Origin: Celoporthe dispersa
Lineage: Eukaryota; Ascomycota; Sordariomycetes; Diaporthales; Cryphonectriaceae
DNA: 64,000 nt
Direction of reading: 5' to 3'
Assembly (NCBI GenBank): GCA_016584495.1
Contig: WAID01000007.1
Location: 1,598,001 to 1,662,000 of the forward strand
The translations under genes were made by a program, and so were the position numbers. The notes below the pieces were generated by a model. The model saw only the letters and a program-made list of their open reading frames with translations, was not told where the DNA came from and made no database searches. Positions 61,295-64,000 of the stretch are shown here, piece by piece (within the stretch, counting starts at the first letter, position 1; every line of letters begins with the position of its first letter).

Positions 61295-61412
61295 ACGAGT
61301 ATCATAGACATAGCTAGGCTAGTATTTCACATCGGATTGACAGAGCTGTGAGAATATTCGGCCAGCACTTAGGGCCCAGCGAGGCCAGCCAGTGTACATA
61401 CTTCCGTCCTCC

Positions 61413-62211
61413 TCACTCCCGAGCCTGCTTCTTCTCAGGATCCCACACCATGGGGAACAGAAACGTTTTCTCTTCTTCCCCCTCCACCTGCGCAGTGACC
61501 ATCCCCAGCTCTTCGAACCCAAAGCGCGGGTACACGGCCCTCGCCATAGGCGCCGCCTGCAGCGTGGCCACGACCCCATCGCGCACGGCACGGTCCATCC
61601 CCCACCGGACGAGGCCCCGCGCCAGCCCGCGGCGTGTAAAGGACGGGTGCGTGCCCAGCGCCAGGAGGTAGATCTGGTCCGTTCCGTACACGGGGTCGAG
61701 GTACTTGGCGTGTCCCTCATCGGCAGCGCGCATGTGCGAGGCGAGGCGTGCCGGGTTGGCGTCACGCCGTGTCTCGGCACCGGCGGCGCTGAGGATCGCG
61801 GCAGCTGAGAAGGTGCGAGAGAGAGAGAGGGCGTCATGTTACCATCAAGGCTGCACCGCCACGGAAGGGAGTCTTCTACTTACTGCTGGGCGATTGATAC
61901 TCTTTTCCGTGTTTCCTGGTGTTCACGTACGTCACGTTCCAGACCGCATATCCGCCGGCCTGCCACGCACCTGCGGCCTCGTCGTACACCTCCGCCATAA
62001 GAACGGTGAAGTCCTCGTACTCTGGCGAGATCCATGTCTGCACGAGGATGCGGAAGAACTTCCTGTGTTCGTCGGGGTGCTCGATGCGGCCGTGGAAGCG
62101 GTAGTCCCACCAGTGTTTGTCCTCGGGCATGGCGGCTATCAGGACATCTGTGACGGCGTCCACGTCGTCGAGACTGACCTCTCGGATGCGAATATCTCCC
62201 GTGCGTGCCAT
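61413..62211 (-). CDS. GNAT-family N-acetyltransferase
   Basis: Exons 61884-62211 and 61413-61804 (79-nt intron, phase 1), 239 residues. N-terminus IRIREVSLDDVDAVTDVL is the usual first strand and helix of a GNAT fold; the acetyl-CoA loop (motif A) is in LALGTHPSFTRRGLARGLV (RxxGxA), and the C-terminal AVYPRFGFEELG is the motif B strand. It transfers an acetyl group from acetyl-CoA to an unknown amine; fungal relatives are mostly uncharacterised. The start at 62211 is chosen; the upstream in-frame part (to 62262) translates a GA microsatellite. No partner gene in the neighbourhood. Confidence 0.88.
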
Positions 62212-63133
62212 AGTTTCTCTTTCTCTCTCTCTCTCTCTGAGGGAGTTGGTGTTTTGATTCACTGTTTTGAAGCAGAGGGAAACACCTGCACAATTCTATA
62301 CTTGAGCAGCCTGTGTGTGACAAGACCAGCCTCAGGGTCAGAAAAGGATAAAGAAGCCAAAAGAGATCATTACTAGGTACTCAAATACCTGGAAACCAGA
62401 TATACTTAATTAATTATAAATAGTCGTTTGTAGTAAAAAAGATGGGAAAGGGCTGAGGGTGAAGGAGGGAGACCAACCCCGCAGAAAAAGGCATACTTAG
62501 CATCCACCGCGGCGTGAGTCAACTCTAGGCAGTACTTACACAAATAGGAAATAATGCGAAAATGTGGAGAGAAACTTGCGTGAATTATTAATGCAAGACA
62601 ACCTATCTCGGCCCATAAACAGCAAATCCTGCCTGGCCTTTTATTCTCTTGATTTTCTCTTGATTTTCTCCTTTTTTTTATTTAAAAATTCTTAGTTTTA
62701 GTAGAGTGTTGGGGGTGGGTTACGTACTTGCAGTATTGTAGATGAGTACGTAAGTTTGCATACGACATTGTCGCGAATATGGCAAGAACGTTGGTGAAAG
62801 CAAGTGTGGAGCAGAACACCAAGACCAGCATGGTAGGTGCAGAGGGTAAACTGAGCTTTCCCATTGTGAAAGTCAATGTATAAACAAACGCCCACCATCC
62901 CCCAGCGTCAGAACGCTTCTGTTTTCTTCTCCCGCTTCCCTTCCAACCTCCATCACAAAGCTCAAGACACCCACAGCAAATCAATCTCAGATTCCCAAGA
63001 TAGAGAAAAGAGGAAAAAGACAGAAGAACCGCAAAAACCAACCACCAAGATCCTATCTCTCATATTCACTCTACCAAAGATACGTCAAACCATACACACG
63101 CATTCGTCTCGAGGAAAGCCCAGCACAAACAAG
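62212..63133. other. Divergent promoter region, GNAT (-) and small protein (+)
   Basis: About 920 nt with a CT/GA microsatellite next to the GNAT start (about 62218-62238) and AT-rich DNA in the middle (62390-62700). No gene recognised. Confidence 0.55.
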
Positions 63134-63394
63134 ATGCCGTCCGACAAGAACCAGTCATCCAATTCTTCCTCCTCCTCCGGTGCTGGCCAGAGCCAGGCGG
63201 CCTCGGAGTCCACCAGCCCGTCCAAAAATCGCCTAATCAAGGACGGCTGGGGTGACAGACCTTCCTTCCAGCACTCCTACGGGCTGGACATGACTCCTGA
63301 GGGCATCGATGAGGGTAACGCGATTTTGGAGGGTTTTCGCCGAGTCGATGCCCAGCAGCAGCAGCGGCAGCAGCAGGGCGGCAAGGGGCAGTAG
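63134..63394 (+). CDS. Small hypothetical protein, Ser/Gln-rich
   Basis: 86-residue ORF with a good start context (acaagATGccg). Ser-rich N-terminus, a conserved-looking core (NRLIKDGWGDRPSFQHSYGL and MTPEGIDEGNAILEGFRR) and a Gln-rich tail. It looks like one of the small conserved fungal proteins of unknown function; I do not recognise a named family. No signal peptide or membrane segment. The upstream frame is open from 62876 but lacks a convincing start context there. Confidence 0.6.
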   Translation: MPSDKNQSSNSSSSSGAGQSQAASESTSPSKNRLIKDGWGDRPSFQHSYGLDMTPEGIDEGNAILEGFRRVDAQQQQRQQQGGKGQ

Positions 63395-63681
63395 TAGGAA
63401 GTGAGTTGTCGGAGGCTGCAGTACACGGAATATGGGTCTTCAGGTGGTATTCAGGAAGGGGCCTCGTGGAGAATAGCGGTTTGATTGGAATTGGCATCTT
63501 CATGTGGAGCCATGTCATCGATTAGAACTTCTGCATTTCGTACTAATCGAGTTGCTCCCCTCCCCCTCACCTGCGGTCCAAGGGTCCCCTCCAGTGCCGG
63601 AAAGCGAGCCGCCTGTGCTTTTGTCGAGCAGCTCAGTGGTGGCTCGGCTCGACCCAAAGAATGCTCCTTCTGCCCATCACG

Positions 63682-64000
63682 CTAAGCCGCTCCCTGCTGC
63701 CTCTTGAGCCAGTCCTCATGTATCTTCTTCTGTCTCTGCCAGTCCTTCTGCAGCTTCTTCTGCTTGCTCTTGGTCACCTCCTCGCCCTTGGCATCCTTGG
63801 TCGGTATGCCGTTCTCATCCCAGGCCGAGAACTCGGACGTCCTGAACATCTCAGTGTGGCTGACCTTGGCTTTTTCGTCCGCCTGCCGCTTCTTCTCGGC
63901 CTCCTCCGCCTCCCTCTTGGCCTTGGCCGCCGCCTTCTCGGCGGCAGCACGCTCGCGCTCCAGCCGGGCCTCCTTGACTGTCTTGTCCAGAGGTCGGACC
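63682..64000 (-). CDS. Cysteinyl-tRNA synthetase, C-terminal end (partial)
   Basis: Open frame entering from the right edge and stopping at 63682-63684; no start in the window. It encodes a Lys/Glu/Ala-rich helix (EKAAAKAKREAEEAEKKRQ) followed by SHTEMFRTSEFSAWDENGIP, TKDAKGEEVTKSKQKKL and a Lys-rich KIHEDWLKRQQ end. This is the conserved C-terminal extension of eukaryotic cytosolic cysteinyl-tRNA synthetases (MFR..EFSAWDE.GIPT). The enzyme charges tRNA-Cys; its catalytic domain lies outside the window. Confidence 0.85.
   Translation of the reverse strand, partial: VRPLDKTVKEARLERERAAAEKAAAKAKREAEEAEKKRQADEKAKVSHTEMFRTSEFSAWDENGIPTKDAKGEEVTKSKQKKLQKDWQRQKKIHEDWLKRQQGAA

Noticed and set aside
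1..64000. Biosynthetic gene cluster (two P450s plus an ABC transporter)
   Set aside because: They are separated by many conserved housekeeping genes, and there is no PKS, NRPS, terpene synthase or cluster regulator.
1..64000. CRISPR arrays, bacterial operons, insertion sequences, phage
   Set aside because: No spaced direct-repeat array, no transposase or integrase ORF, and spliceosomal introns show the DNA is nuclear fungal.

Overview
The window is nuclear DNA of a filamentous ascomycete fungus, most probably a Sordariomycete. Genes are split by short (about 50-130 nt) GT-AG introns with CTRAC-like branch points. The gene set is typical of filamentous ascomycetes: a fungal-type Trs65, a Med16/Sin4-type Mediator subunit, an Ssk2/OS-4 MAPKKK, Sld3, and two membrane-anchored P450s. 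Intergenic DNA is rich in GA/CA/AT microsatellites and homopolymers. The exact taxon cannot be fixed from the sequence alone.

Layout. 1-2531: 3' half of an ABCC-type ABC transporter (+). 2953-3765: polyQ/polyK hypothetical protein (-). 3895-5486: B-box-like zinc-finger protein (-). 5487-12270: 6.8 kb with no recognisable gene, but with a cluster of three ACGCGT motifs. 12271-13163: Myb/SANT-like protein (+). 16371-18215: cytochrome P450 (-). 20488-24683: HOG-pathway MAPKKK (-). 26324-29422: SLD3 replication initiation factor (+). 30150-32114: TRAPPII subunit TRS65 (-). 32666-35365: PRP40 splicing factor (+). 36793-39233: RLI1/ABCE1 ribosome recycling ATPase (-), ten exons including a 12-nt microexon. 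42088-47310: CHD1 remodeller (+). 49099-51101: Hst3/Hst4-like sirtuin (-). 52737-54734: second P450 (-). 55750-59007: Mediator MED16 (+). 59736-61294: secreted GH5 mannanase-like enzyme (+). 61413-62211: GNAT acetyltransferase (-). 63134-63394: small Ser/Gln-rich protein (+). 63682-64000: C-terminal end of cytosolic cysteinyl-tRNA synthetase (-).

The genes are mostly housekeeping (replication, splicing, translation, chromatin, transcription, trafficking, osmosignalling) with a few accessory enzymes between them. They do not form an operon-like or biosynthetic unit; the two P450s and the transporter are tens of kb apart. I found no convincing undescribed system.

The strongest unexpected signal is that seven of the conserved genes (ABCC transporter, Myb-like, SLD3, PRP40, CHD1, second P450, MED16) have a break in frame, mostly at a short homopolymer and mostly repairable by a single base. 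Several of these genes are essential in yeasts, so uncorrected assembly indels are the likeliest reason. For PRP40 and the second P450 an unusual short intron is an alternative. Other points worth a look are the RLI1 microexon with a GC-AG intron, two stop-free in-frame introns in the GH5 gene, and cell-cycle-type promoter motifs.
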